In this document: positions 25,306 to 37,408 of the stretch, piece by piece | How positions within the stretch are numbered: position 1 is the stretch's first letter | Layout: every line of letters begins with the position of its first letter | NCBI RefSeq assembly: GCF_949628265.1 | Contig: NC_088788.1 | Coordinates: forward strand, 32,536,335 to 32,600,334 | From: Cloeon dipterum | Taxonomy: Eukaryota; Arthropoda; Insecta; Ephemeroptera; Baetidae | Length of the DNA stretch: 64,000 nucleotides | Direction: 5' to 3' | The notes under the pieces: model-generated | Databases searched by the model: none | Told to the model about the DNA's origin: nothing | Seen by the model: the letters and a program-made list of their open reading frames with translations, nothing else | Made by a program: the position numbers and the translations under genes

Positions 25306-27603
25306 ATGGACGCTCTTTTGGTGACGCTGGCGTTGGCTGGCGTATTGCTGGCCGTCCTTTACTACCTCAGCGTGCGAAACTTTGGCTACTGGAAGAAACG
25401 AGGGGTGCCGTTCATAAAGCCACTGCCGCTGATCGGATCGCAGTTGTCGGTCCTTGCCCTCCGTGAGCACATTGGCGATTATTTCGACCGCTATGCCCGA
25501 AAGTACAAGGGCCAAAGGTTCGTCGGCTTCTTTCAGGTTCTTAATTTAAATTGAGTACACAAGAAATCATGGTTTAAGACACAGATTGGTTTGACATACA
25601 GGGGAACACGCCGGCCCTGATCGTCATGGACCCTGAGTTAGTTAAAGCAATCATCGTCAAGGACTTTTCGCATTTTGTCGATCATGCTTTTGAGGTATTT
25701 GAATTTGCTCTGTTATAGGAGATTTTATTATAGAACATATATTTCATATGATCGCTCTAGGTTTCAGAGGAATCCGATCCAATGCAGTCAAGAAATTTGT
25801 TCAACATGAGGGGACAAAAATGGCGAGAAATGCGGAACAAACTGTCGCCGACCTTCACCTCGGGCAAAATGAAGGGAATGTATCCTTTGGTTGAGGAATG
25901 TGCCAAAAACGTCGAAAGCTTCATCCGCCAGCACCAAAACGAAAATATTGATATTAAAGTCCTTATTTCAGATCATATTTTCGCTTATTTTTAAAGAGAG
26001 GATTTCTAGGATTTACTTGCTCGGTTTACAACTGATGTTATTGGCTCTTGTGCCTTCGGAGTGTCAATCGACTCGGTGTATGAACCGCACAACCAGTTCA
26101 GGGCGATGGGTAAAAGAATGCTTGAAGTAGATTTCATACAAGGAATGAAAAATGCGTTCATTATTGTGTTCTTGCCTGAGGTATGTTAATCTTAAATTAC
26201 AATTTTAGCGAGAAAGACTGAAAATGCATTATGATTTTAGCTCGCCAAGTTGTTCAAATTCAAGTTCTTCCCTGAGGAAGTGAACGACTTCTTCCGGAAC
26301 TTAGTCAAACAAATCGTCAGTCAGAGGACAAAGACTGGCAACATGCGCAAGGACTTCATGCAACTGCTGATTCAGCTTAAGCAACTCGGAAAACTGAAAC
26401 AGGACGATGAAGTGGAAAAGTCAGAGCATGAGGGCTGGGCAGCTGTGCAGACAGACTATAGTAAAAACATTTTTATGTCATAAATTTTGGCTAATTTCTA
26501 ATTTATATTAAAAGAGTATCTAAATTTTAATACACAGTTAAGACCAACGTTAGAGATGACATTATATCTTGAAAGTTTACATCATTCCTTTTAATATAAG
26601 TGATATGATTATGAAATATCGTCTAAAAATTTGCAGATGCGAGTAAATAAGGACAGATAAAGATAAGATCTTTTTTAAAAAAAACCATTGTGATTGTTTT
26701 TAGAGCTGACAGATGACGACATCGTGGCGCAAGCCCTTGTGTTTTTCTTCGCCGGCTTCGAGACGAGCTCGTCCAACATGACCTTTGCCATGTTGGAGCT
26801 GGCGCGCTACCCTGACGTGCAGCAAAAGGCGCGCGATAACATCGAGGAGGTGCTGCAACGGCACAACGGTCAAATGAGCTACCAGGCGCTGCAGGAGATG
26901 ACCTTCCTCGACTGGATCATGCTCGGTTTGCGCTCAAAGCTGGCGTTGCGATCGTTTTACTTCATTTTTTTTAAACAGAGTCGCTGCGAATGTATCCACC
27001 GGTTACTGTCATCAACAGGGTGTGCACCAAGAACTACAAAATCCCTGATACTGACCTTACCCTGGAGAAGGGTGATTTGGTCATGATTCCTAACAGGGCA
27101 TTGCAGAACGACCCTGACTACTTTGAAAATCCTGAAGTTTTCGACCCTGAGCGATTCCGCGATGAGGAGAGAAACCACAAAAACCAATTCGTCTTTCTGC
27201 CTTTCGGCGAGGGACCGCGTCAGTGCATTGGTATATATACCTTCACTTTTTTTGCCATTGCTCATAGATAGATGGTGTTTTAATTTTCCGACTAAGAAGA
27301 TTATAATTTATTTTTGAAAGGGAAACATAATTAAATAATATTATGATGCTTTTCGATTAATCAAAACTATTTTTGAGCATTTAGAGAGAATTCTTATTAT
27401 TTTTTAACTAACAAAATTTTCAATGTAATTGTTTTCCAGGGATGCGATTTGCCAAAATGCAGTCCAAGTTGGGCTTGTACACAATTCTGCGCAACTTTGA
27501 AATTGTGTCCAGTCCCAAAACCGTTTACCCGCCAAAGTGGGACCCAAAGCAATTCTTACTTGTTGCTAAAGACGACATCTTCGTTCAACTGAAGGCCCTC
27601 TAA
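25306..27603 (+). CDS. cytochrome P450 A, CYP6-like (CYP3 clan), complete
   Basis: Microsomal haem-thiolate monooxygenase, 516 aa. Exons: 25306-25536, 25602-25694, 25761-25958, 26010-26180, 26241-26460, 26704-26925, 26979-27230, 27440-27603 (1,551 nt, in frame). It has an N-terminal hydrophobic anchor (MDALLVTLALAGVLLAVLYY) and helix C WREMR (W129). Helix I is AGFETSSS (about 321-328), the K-helix ExxR is ESLR (379-382), PERF follows, and the haem loop is FGEGPRQCIG with ligand Cys461. CYP6-type enzymes typically oxidise xenobiotics, plant toxins and insecticides; the actual substrate is unknown. It is the only + strand member of the array and converges on P450 B. An AATAAA lies at 27,615-27,620. 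The donor after residue 378 (GTTTGC) is weak but fits the paralogues' phase. Confidence 0.95.
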
Positions 27604-27620
27604 TGTGCTCATCAAATAAA

Positions 27621-28525
27621 TATTAAACATAACAATTGCATTCACTCAGCTTAATATTTTATATCTGTTAACATTTGAATTAACAACGGAAATTATGAGT
27701 TTAAGATCTCTCAAAAATAAAAATAAAATATTTGACAGCGGAAATTTATTGTTAGTGTACTCGCTACTCAAGTTTTCTGAATGGTGTTTTAGTTTAAAAT
27801 CCCTACTATCTACAAAAGGATTTTTGTTTCGGGCAAGTCTCATGTGAATACAATTTTGAGTAAATGCGGCAGCTATGATAAGCTAGACAGTTTGAAAAGA
27901 AAAGAAAATAAAATAAAAGGAGAGATGAAATGGACCAATCCGAGCGATGTTTACATTCTTTAACTCGCGCAGTGGAGTCAGTGAACTTATTCACTCACTC
28001 ATTGTCAGCTGGTCAGGTGTCATGATCTGCAGCGAAGATTCATTTTTGCGGTGATGGTGATAATGGCGTTCGTACTTAAAATCATATATGAAATTCGTAG
28101 TGCTTTTTAATCAACCATACAGGTTTTGATAATTTGTGTGCTTGTGCTAAAAATGTGACCTGTCAAGGAATCGTGTTATTCTCATCCACCTCACGGCAAC
28201 TGGCAACAGACACAATATAAGAAACCAGCTGACAAACCGGAAAACTGGAAATGTAAGTGATATAATATATATGTCACTTCTTATAGTTAGGCAACCTGAC
28301 AAATCGCTCTGGCTCGCAGTTTTTACAATTCGTAAGGAACACGCGTTTCAGTTGCACCATACTTACTTGTCTTGTTGCAGGATCAACCAGATTGCTATAC
28401 GCACACAATGATTTTTTTGCTTTATATTTTCTTAGTTGAGCTATGTACAATATTTTAAATAGTTTTTTTTTAATATCAAACCACTTCAAATACAAAAAAG
28501 TTCTGAACATTTTTCTCATGATCAA
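27621..28525. other. intergenic between convergent P450 A and B
   Basis: Very AT-rich. It lies between the polyadenylation signals of A (27,615) and B (complement of AATAAA at 28,526-28,531). Nothing else is recognised. Confidence 0.5.
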
Positions 28526-28609
28526 TTTATTATACGAGTCTTCTTTCATTGAATTTTCGTTAGTCAATCAATCGATCACTTTTACTAATTCCTCTCAAAG
28601 TAAAAGTTG

Positions 28610-30783
28610 TTATTTCTGGATTTCTCTGAGCTTGACGTAAATGTTATCTTTCGAAGTCAGGACAAATTGCCTTGGATCTATCACGGGGGGATAGACAGTC
28701 TTGGGCGATTCCAGAACTTCAAAGTGACGCAGAACTGCAAATAATCCAAGTTTGGATTGCAACTTGGCGAAACGCATTCCTGTGTAATTAAAAAATGGTT
28801 ATAAAAATCCAAGAAAATCAAAGTGAAACGCACCAATACAATGGCGCGGTCCGTCTCCAAAGGCCAGTAGCAAGCTTTTGTTTTTGATCGATTTTTCGTC
28901 GGTGAATCGGTCAGGGTTAAATTTTTGTGGGTCCTCGAAGTACTCAGGGTCGGTTTGTAGGGCGCGGTTTGGGATCACCAAAAGTGTGCCTTTCTCCAAA
29001 AACACTTTCGTCCCGGGAATATTATAGTTTTTCGTGCAGACTCGGTTTAAATTTCCGACCGGGGGATACATTCGAAGAGCCTCTGGAAAATATTTTTTAT
29101 AGGAACCTAAAATTCATGCTCGGATCCTTTGAGGTACCTTGAACTATATCATCAAGGTAGATCATCTCTTGTATGGCTTGGTACGTTACTTCGCCTCCAT
29201 GACGTTTTAAAACCTCTTCAATATTATCTCGAGCCTTCTGTTGCACTTCTGGATTACGTGCAATTTCCATCAATGCGAAACTCAAGGTCGTAGCAGACGT
29301 CTCAAAACCACCGATGAAAAATACAACCGCCTGTGCCACAATGTCGTCGTCCGTCAACTCTGTTTTAATGGGATTTGTAGAAAATTTAAAAAATGCGCTT
29401 ATCGAATATTACTGAGGGTAGACGCAGATCCGTTCATTTCCTCTGATTCGCCGTCGATTGAGCTCAGTTGGCCCATTTTCAACTGTATCAGTAGTTGCAT
29501 GAAGTCCTTTCTTGTGTTTCCTGATTTTAACCTTTCCTCTATTATATCTTTCACGAGATTGCGGAAGAAATTACTAAGTTCTTGGCTGAAGAAGCTGAAC
29601 CTGAAAAACCTGGCAACCTGTCAAGGAGAAATTACACGTTAATAGTTTTTTTAAAGTACAATTCCGTAGGAAAGCGTCTTTTAGTAGAATGACCATTTTT
29701 AGCTTAATAATTAGTGCCTTTTTTTCTTCTGAACCTCTGCTCAGCCCGTGGGCTATGAGTTCACCGAGTCCCAATAACACCGCAGAGCACGCGGATGTTG
29801 CCTTTTTTCCCCCTCCTGCGCCGAGGTCTTTCATTCAAAAACCTTTGTCCCCGTAGAGCCTCTGGAAAGGTGCGTGCCTCCCAGCCCTTTCGGCAACCTA
29901 AATGGAAAAATTAAGCTTTGACTACTTACGCTGGGAGCAAAGAAAATGCAGTTGATTTTGATTCCCTGTATGAAGTCCACTTCAAACACCTTTCTTCCCA
30001 TTTCTCTAAACTTGTCGTTTGGATTTTCAAGAGAATTCACCGAAAGGCCAAAAGCACAAGACCCAATAATATCAGTGGTAAATCTGGCAAGTAAATCCTA
30101 AAATTACAAACAAATATATCGGTTATCTCTTCAACCATATTGCAATGAAGACACCTTTATATCCAAATCCTGGTTTTGGTGGCGTCTCAAGTATTTTTCA
30201 AAGTTGCCAGCACATTCGTATACAAGTGGGAACATAGCCTTGATCCTTCCTGAGGTGAAGGTCGGGGACAGCAAGTTGCGCATTTCCTTCCACTGCTGGC
30301 CGCTCATGTTAAACAAGTTGCGAGACTGCATTGGATCGTTGTGCGGGTCAACCTATATAACATATAAATTCATCAAAACCCGTAATTTCTTTTAAAGCCC
30401 ATCTTACTTCGAATCCATGGTCAACGAAATGGGAGAAATCACTAATGACGATCGACTTGATGAGTTCAGGGTCCAGAACTAGCAGCCCCGGAGTATTTCC
30501 CTGCGACACAGGATTGCTTACTAGAGAGCCCCAAATGTTTAATGTTTTTCGTGTATACCTGATAGTAACCGACGAACCTTTTGCCCTTGTTTTCATAGTA
30601 GAGTCGGCTGAAAAGGTCAGACATGTGCTCCCGTAATGACAGCATGGGCCAGAGGCAACCGACAAACGGCACCGCATCGACGCTTTCCACTCCATGGCGG
30701 CGCCAATAGCCGTGGTTGCGGGTGCTGAATTTGTATACTAGCAATATAAAAATTACCACCAGTGCCACCGAGAATGCGTCCAT
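28610..30783 (-). CDS. cytochrome P450 B, CYP6-like (CYP3 clan), complete
   Basis: A microsomal P450 of 509 aa. Exons in transcript order: 30783-30559, 30500-30408, 30352-30155, 30097-29930, 29617-29413, 29359-29138, 29082-28834, 28779-28610 (1,530 nt, in frame). An N-terminal anchor follows MDAFSVALV. Helix C is WKEMR, helix I GGFETSAT, ExxR is EALR, and the haem loop is FGDGPRHCIG with Cys452. Exon sizes and phases match A, C and D, so it is a tandem duplicate. Intron 4 (29,618-29,929) is 312 bp against 50-60 bp in C and D, implying about 250 bp of insertion. Substrate unknown. Confidence 0.95.
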
Positions 30784-31460
30784 CTTAGCTTGAAGTTCTG
30801 TTTGCACTGACAAGAGTTATGAGAATGATGCGCAAATTCGATCCCAACGACTTTGACTACCATTGAGACGAGATATAAAAAAAACTTGTGCTTATATGGT
30901 GTCTTGTTTTTGCGCAAGTATAATGCTCCCTTCTCTCAAATATGGCGATAAGGTTCAGTTGCTCCAAAACAACACGCGCAATATTCGTGCTTTTGTTTTG
31001 CTCATATTCTTAACAATTTGTATCTTTTCGCTCTACAGAAATACTCTATTCACAATTTATTTGGCGATATCTAAATAACAAGTAGCGTAACTTAATTTGG
31101 ATTAATTATTATTTATTTTAGGGCCTCACAATTTGTTTCTTTGGATCGAGTTCCTTTATTTTAAACTGAGTTGAGATGAGCTATTATTCATGAAAATTTA
31201 TTAACCATACATTTCTCGCAAGTTGCTATTCATACACATAAAAAGCGCATGTAACTTTAGAGTCGTAACGCGACAGTAATTAATTTTTTATCCAACTCAA
31301 GAACACCTTTTTTGATTGATATTAATTTGCATTAAGTATCCTGGAGAGCATTCACGTGAATAAATAAATAAAAAAATCTCCATTTAGAGCTCCCAATTAA
31401 TCCCTAGCGAAATGTTTGGAATAATTTCCCACTTTTACAAATTAAAGCTGTATTTTTTTA
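30784..31460. other. intergenic upstream of P450 B
   Basis: AT-rich, with no gene. It holds the presumed promoter of B and, at its right edge, the poly(A) signal region of C (complement of AATAAA at 31,461-31,466). Confidence 0.5.
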
Positions 31461-31505
31461 TTTATTTTCCAAATTACACCTTGAACATTTTTATAGAAAA
31501 TTAAT

Positions 31506-33463
31506 TTATATTTCTTTTAATTGGATGCAAATTTCATCTTTTGCGGACAGAAAGAATTGCTTTTGATCAATCACTGGTGGATACACAGTCTTGGATGGTT
31601 GCAGAACCTCAAAGTGGCGTAGGATGGCAAACAATCCCAGCTTGGACTGCATTTTTGCAAATCGAATGCCTGATGGTGCAAATTAATGGTATTACAAAAG
31701 TCAACATAAACCCTGAATTAAGAGATACCTATGCACTGGCGCGGTCCGTCACCAAAGGCCAGAAGCAAGTTTTTGTTTTTGACCGAGTTTTCGTCGTTGA
31801 ATCGGTCAGGGTTGAAAATATCAGGGTCCTCGAAATACTGAGGGTCGTTTTGAAGGGCTCGAGTTGGAATCAGTAAAACCGTTCCTTTCTCCAAAAACAC
31901 ATTTGTTTGAGGAATGGTATAGTTTTTCGTGCAAACCCTATTCAAAAATGGAACCGGGGGATACATCCTAAGAGCCTCTGAAAATGTGTATAAGAGTTTT
32001 TTTGTTATATAAATTCAAAATATCTGCCAGTATTAATAGAATAGGTGAAAAATAATTCGTTGAAAGTGCACCTTGAAAGATTTTATCGAGGTAGGTCATC
32101 TCTTGCAGTGCTTGGTAACTCATTTCGCCACCGTGACGTTTCAAAACTTCGGCAATATTATGTCGAGCTTTTTGTTGCACTTCTGGATGCCGGGCTAGCT
32201 CCATTAGCGCAAAGGTTAAGGCCGACGAAGACGTCTCAAAGCCCCCAACGAAAAACACAACCACTTGGGCCACAATGTCGTCGTCTGTTAATTCTGTACT
32301 CACAATTCACGTTACATATATATATTTAAAAATCATTTTAAAATTTTACTGAGAGTTTCTGCAGATTCGTAATTTTCCTCAGATTCACCATCGATTGATC
32401 CTAATTTTCCTTTTTCTTTCAACTGAATCAACAGCTGCATAAAATCCTTTCGCGTGTTTCCTGATTCTGTTCTCTTTTCAATAACATCCCTTACTAGGCT
32501 GCGGTAGAATGTGTTCATCTCATGAGTAAGGAAACTAAATTTAAAGATTTTCGCCACCTGTATGATAGATTGAGATAAAATTAATGCAAAATTTATGGAT
32601 GAGAAGTAATAATTTACGCTTGGAAGAAAGAAAATGCAAGTGTTCTTCATCCCACGGACAAAGTCGTTTTCAAACAGTTTTCTCCCCATTTCTCTGAACG
32701 CATCATTTGGATTTTCAACTGAATTAACAGTAAGACCAAAAGCGCAAGATGCTATCACGTCGGTGGTGAATCTCGCGAGCAAATCCTGTAAAAAATATGA
32801 ATTAATGTCAATGCAATTACACAGAATAATCAATAAGTTGACCTTAATATTCAAATCCTGATGCTGGTGGCGTTTCAAATAATTTTCAAATGTATCACAG
32901 CATTCATGCACGAGTGGGAACATTGCCTTGATCCTTCCTGAGGTAAAGGTTGGTGACAATGTGTGGCGCATTTTCTTCCACCTGTGCCCGCCCATGTTAA
33001 ACAAATTGCGTGACTGCATCGGGTCGATGTCTGGATCGACCTAACAATACATATAAAAATTGCTAACCAAACGGGCCGCTAAATTCACCTCAAAGCCATG
33101 ATCGACGAAGTGTGGGAAGTCGGTAATGAAGATCGACTTGATGAGCTCAGGGTCCAGAACCAGCAGCCCTGGCGTGTTTCCCTGTGCAACACTCAATCAT
33201 TTTAAAAATGCCCTCTTTTCTCACGTTTGTTTGTGTACCTGATAGTAGCCTAGAATTTTTTTGCCCTTATGTTCATTGTAGTGTCGGCTGAAAAAATCGG
33301 ACATGTGCTCACGCAGCGACAGCACGGGCCAAAGAGAACCGAAGAACGGCACCGCACCCACGCTCTCCACCCCCTTGCGGTGCCAGTGTCCGTGGTTGCG
33401 AGTGCCGAATTTGTACACTAGCAGCAAGAAAACGAGCGCGAGACCAACAGTGAACGCGTCCAT
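31506..33463 (-). CDS. cytochrome P450 C, CYP6-like (CYP3 clan), complete
   Basis: A microsomal P450 of 508 aa. Exons in transcript order: 33463-33239, 33181-33089, 33040-32843, 32785-32618, 32557-32350, 32293-32072, 31977-31729, 31669-31506 (1,527 nt, in frame). It shows an N-terminal anchor (MDAFTVGLALVFLLLVYKF), helix C WKKMR, helix I GGFETSSS, EALR, and FGDGPRQCIG with Cys453. The residue after the haem loop is Ile (GIRFAK) where A, B and D have Met. An in-frame ATG lies 24 nt upstream (33,487), but alignment with B and D supports MDAF. It is closest to D by exon sizes. The poly(A) signal is about 40 bp past the stop. Confidence 0.95.
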
Positions 33464-34786
33464 CCTGGCACAATGCTGTATTAACACTGCAGAAAATTAA
33501 GAGATTTTTCAAGGTTGTCTCTCGCTGCGCCTTAATTGCGCTTTGAAGGCTATAAAAAATTAAGGCGGTATAGCTATTCAGAGATGTGGGCACCAATCGA
33601 CTCCCCACTTAACTATAGATGACCAAATCTTTTTGATGTTCTTATACAACAATGAATCAGATCAGTTCTCTCAATCTGCGAGCGGTACTCACTCGCCCCG
33701 GCGTCTGCTCATCATGTTTGCAGAATTATTGAAAATAATTGCCTGGAAAAATATATTTGTCGTAAAAAATAGCTCTCCTTAAAACGTTTGTTACTAGGTC
33801 ATTTCAAGACTAACTTTTTGCTATCAAAAATATGGATGCTATTAATACGATAAGTTAATGTGCCATATATCACTGATAAAAACCTCTCTCGTGAACCGCT
33901 TCATAATCATAATCAGAAATATTTTTATACATAGTTGAAATTAAGATAAAATATTATCTTACCATAAAATCTGTCTCCTTAAGCATATTTGATTTTATTC
34001 ATTGATATTACTGGCATTATTATTTTGTGAAATTTCTAAATATTGAATATTTTATATAATTTTGAACCGCTGTTTGCTTGTTTAGATTCTAATTATTCTT
34101 TTTTTTAATTTAAACTAATTTTCGAATTGCTTTAAATTGTGGTAAAAGGCTATCAATAAAACGAGACAAAATATTTTTTGGTTAAATATTTTTATATGAT
34201 ATTCTGTGTTTCATTACAAAATAAATTATGAAAAGGCTATAGTAGAATGTTAAATTAGTTTACCGTGAGAGGGATACAGTTTATTAACTCTGCAATAATT
34301 TTTAAAAAGAGATTTTTTTTCAGATCAATGTCAAAAAATACATTTTTCTATTGTACTTAATAAAGTAGTTAGGATCTCTGAATCGATCCAACTCAGTTAG
34401 ATTTTTCTTTTATATTTATTCTTGCATTCAATATACATAACACAAAATATTGAAAGATAAAAAGGATAAAAAGCAAGAAATGGTTAAAAAGAGGTAGCAA
34501 AATATTGCAAAAAAAATTAAAAACAAATACAGGTATAATCTCTCGCCGCACTGAGCCGAAATCACAATAGCTTTATATCATTGCTCTCTGAAAAGTAACC
34601 ACAGATGCTATTTGCATAAGAAGGGGAATTAGGCCACGATAATATAGTCCTTGATTCGAGTGACAGAGGTCGTTCTTCGGTTTTACCACCCTGAAGGAAA
34701 ATGCTAGCTGGCAGAAAATGCTGCACTGGTTAAATATTGTTGACTAACAAAAAATTGAATATCATGTTGTATATTTATCACTCAAT
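33464..34786. other. intergenic between P450 C and D
   Basis: A 1.3-kb AT-rich spacer with no coding model or recognisable mobile element. It should contain the promoter of C (right of 33,463) and the 3' UTR of D. Confidence 0.5.
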
Positions 34787-37098
34787 TTATGCCTCAATAA
34801 GTTGAATGGAAATGCTGTCTTTCGCAGACAAAAACATTTGCCTTGGGTCCATGATAGGGGGATACACAGTCTTTGGCGATTGCATGACCTCAAAGTGACA
34901 TAAGAAGGCAAAAAGTCCAAGTTTGGATTGCATTTTGGCAAATCGCATTCCTGTAAATCGAGAAAGTTGGACAAAATAAGCCTAATATGACCGGAGCGAT
35001 ACGCACCTATGCACTGACGGGGTCCATCACCAAATGCCAGAAACAAATTTTTGTTCTTAGTCAAGTTTCCATCGTTGAACCGGTCAGGGTTGAAAATTTG
35101 CGGGTCCTCGAAGTAATTAGGGTCGTTTTGAAGGGCGCGAACAGGAATGTACACAAATGTTCCTTTTTCTATAGTAACATTAGTTTGTGGAATGGTGTAT
35201 TTTTTCGTGCAAACTCGGTTCAAAAATCCGCTCGGCGGGTACATTCGAAGAGCCTCTGAAAATTTCCAAAAATTTCCGGTTAACAATCAACGAAATGTGA
35301 ACACGTTGTGATTGATTACATAATAATTGTTTGTGTTTCACGATTTTAATAGGCGAGAAAATTGTTTGATAGATCGAGTTAAAAGTTGACTACCTTGAAC
35401 TATATTATCGAGGTATGTCATCTCCTGCAATGCTTGGTAACTCATTTCACCTCCGTGACGGTGTAAAACTTCTTTAATATTGTTTCGGGCCTTTTGCTGA
35501 ACTTCTGGATGCCGGGCTAATTCCATTAGCGCGAAAGTCAAACTCGACGAAGACGTCTCAAAGCCCCCGACGAAAAAGATAACCGCTTGGGCCACGATAT
35601 CGTCATCAGTCAATTCTGAAATTCGATTGTTGACATTTTCAACAACTATTTATTTTAAACTTTTACATACTCAAAGAAGCTGTTGAATCGTTGTTTTCTT
35701 CTGGTTCGCCTTCAATCGTGCCTAATTTGCCTTTCTCCTTCAGCTGAATCAGCAGTTGCATGAAATCTTTCCGAGTGTTACCGGTTTTCGTCCTTTTCTC
35801 GATAATGTTCTTCACGAGACTGCGGTAAAATAAGGTCAGCTCTGGCTTTAAGTAGCTTAATTTCAATATTCTAGCAACCTGAGAAATGTTAAAATAATTC
35901 AAAAGAGAAAATTGAAATGCCAACAACGTACACTGGGAATAAAAATAAGGCAAACATTTTTTAATCCCTGGACAGCATCTATTTCAAACATTTTTCTACC
36001 CATTTCCCTGAACTTGTCACTTGGATTTTTGACCGAATTCACAGAGAGTCCGAAAGCGCAAGTTGCTATGACGTCAGTTGTGAACCTTGCGAGCAAATCC
36101 TGGATGGGAAAACATTTATTAATTTTTCCATTGAATTTTAGTTCAATAATAATAATAAAACATGATTACAAAATTGAAAAAAAAATTGTCACCTTAATAT
36201 TAAGATTTTGGCGTTGATGATTGCGTAAAAAATTTTCCAAATTGACACTGCACTCGTGCACCAGCGGAAACATTTCTTTGATCCTTCCTGAAGTAAATGT
36301 TGGTGACAACGTGTTGCGCATTTCTTTCCACTTTTTGCCGTTCATAATCAACAAACTTCGTGACGTCACGGGGTTGCTTTCAGGATCAATCTATAAAATT
36401 CTCGAAAGTAAAAATATAGAATTTTTTTAAAACACGGTAAGGTTAACCGATTGCAGAGACAATTCTCTGGACCACTGCATTAAAGTGATTTTTAGGATAT
36501 ATCCATGCTAAAAATCACCTTTTTCACTCACTTTTCTCACATCAGATACTATTCTATTTTTCTATCGACTTTCTTACATATCTATTATTGAAACTTTTAA
36601 ATTTACTAAGAAACCTTGACAACGCGTTCTATTAAAACAAATTAAACTTGTCAAATACGTTAAATACAATCAGCAATTCAATTTACGATTGCGTGTGTTC
36701 GAACCAGTTAAAATAAACGAACTCACCTTGAATCCGTGATCAACAAAGTGAGAGAAGTCGCTTATGGTGACTGACTTTACGAGTTCAGGGTCCAGGACCA
36801 GCAGCCCCGGCACGTTCCCCTGTGACGTGACGATTTTTCAAATCACCAATTTTTAAGAGTTTAGAATATATACCTGGAAATAGCCGATGAACCTTTTGCC
36901 TTTGTGCTCATTGTAGAGTCGAGTGAAAAAGTCTGACATGTGCTCACGCAATGACAGCACGGGCCAGAGGGAACCGACGAACGGCGCCGCACCCACGCTT
37001 GCAACCCCTTTGAGGTGCCAGTGTTCGTGGTTGCGAGTGCTGAATTTGTACAATAGCAGCAGAAAAACGAGCACGAGACCAACAGTGAATGGGTCCAT
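34787..37098 (-). CDS. cytochrome P450 D, CYP6-like (CYP3 clan), complete
   Basis: A microsomal P450 of 508 aa. Exons in transcript order: 37098-36874, 36819-36727, 36390-36193, 36099-35932, 35878-35671, 35615-35394, 35255-35007, 34950-34787 (1,527 nt, in frame). It has an N-terminal anchor after MDPFTVGLVL, helix C WKEMR, helix I GGFETSSS, EALR, and FGDGPRQCIG with Cys453. Intron 2 (336 bp) is longer than in the paralogues. The start codon is only 310 bp from the 5' LTR of the retrotransposon, and the two are divergently oriented, so the transposon may have displaced or supplied upstream control elements. Substrate unknown. Confidence 0.95.
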
Positions 37099-37408
37099 TC
37101 TGGCCCAGTGTCAGATGCATACTGATGAAAATTATTTAGCTTACCTCAAGGTTGTGCCTAGCATGCGTGTGCGAATAACTTGTATGTTTTTGGAGACGTG
37201 AGTCTGAGTAAGCCCCCTTCTCTTATTAAGTATGTTTCGAAACTGGCAGAAACAAGTTATCAATTTAGGTCTTTTAAATTACAAGGCGATTATCTGTAAA
37301 TTGTTTGATCATCTTGTTTAAATTTCGACTCGCTTCAGGATATTTTTTCTCAGTGGGATTTTAGTACAGTGATAATCAATCAATTTATTTCAAACACAAG
37401 TTTTGTAC
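37099..37408. other. promoter-proximal segment of P450 D left by the transposon insertion
   Basis: These 310 bp are all that separates the P450 D start codon from the LTR. No TATA box on the - strand is obvious. The last four bases (GTAC, 37,405-37,408) are the target-site duplication. Confidence 0.5.
37405..37408. repeat. target-site duplication GTAC, left copy
   Basis: GTAC directly precedes the 5' LTR and recurs at 45,049-45,052 directly after the 3' LTR, as expected for integrase-mediated insertion. Confidence 0.8.

Noticed and set aside
28799-29071. Treating each P450 exon frame as a separate gene
   Set aside because: Exon frames join in phase with consensus splice sites into eight loci with shared structure.
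33464-33487. Upstream in-frame ATG for P450 C (MLIQHCAR extension)
   Set aside because: The paralogues B and D start at the MDxF position, and the signal anchor should be at the very N-terminus.
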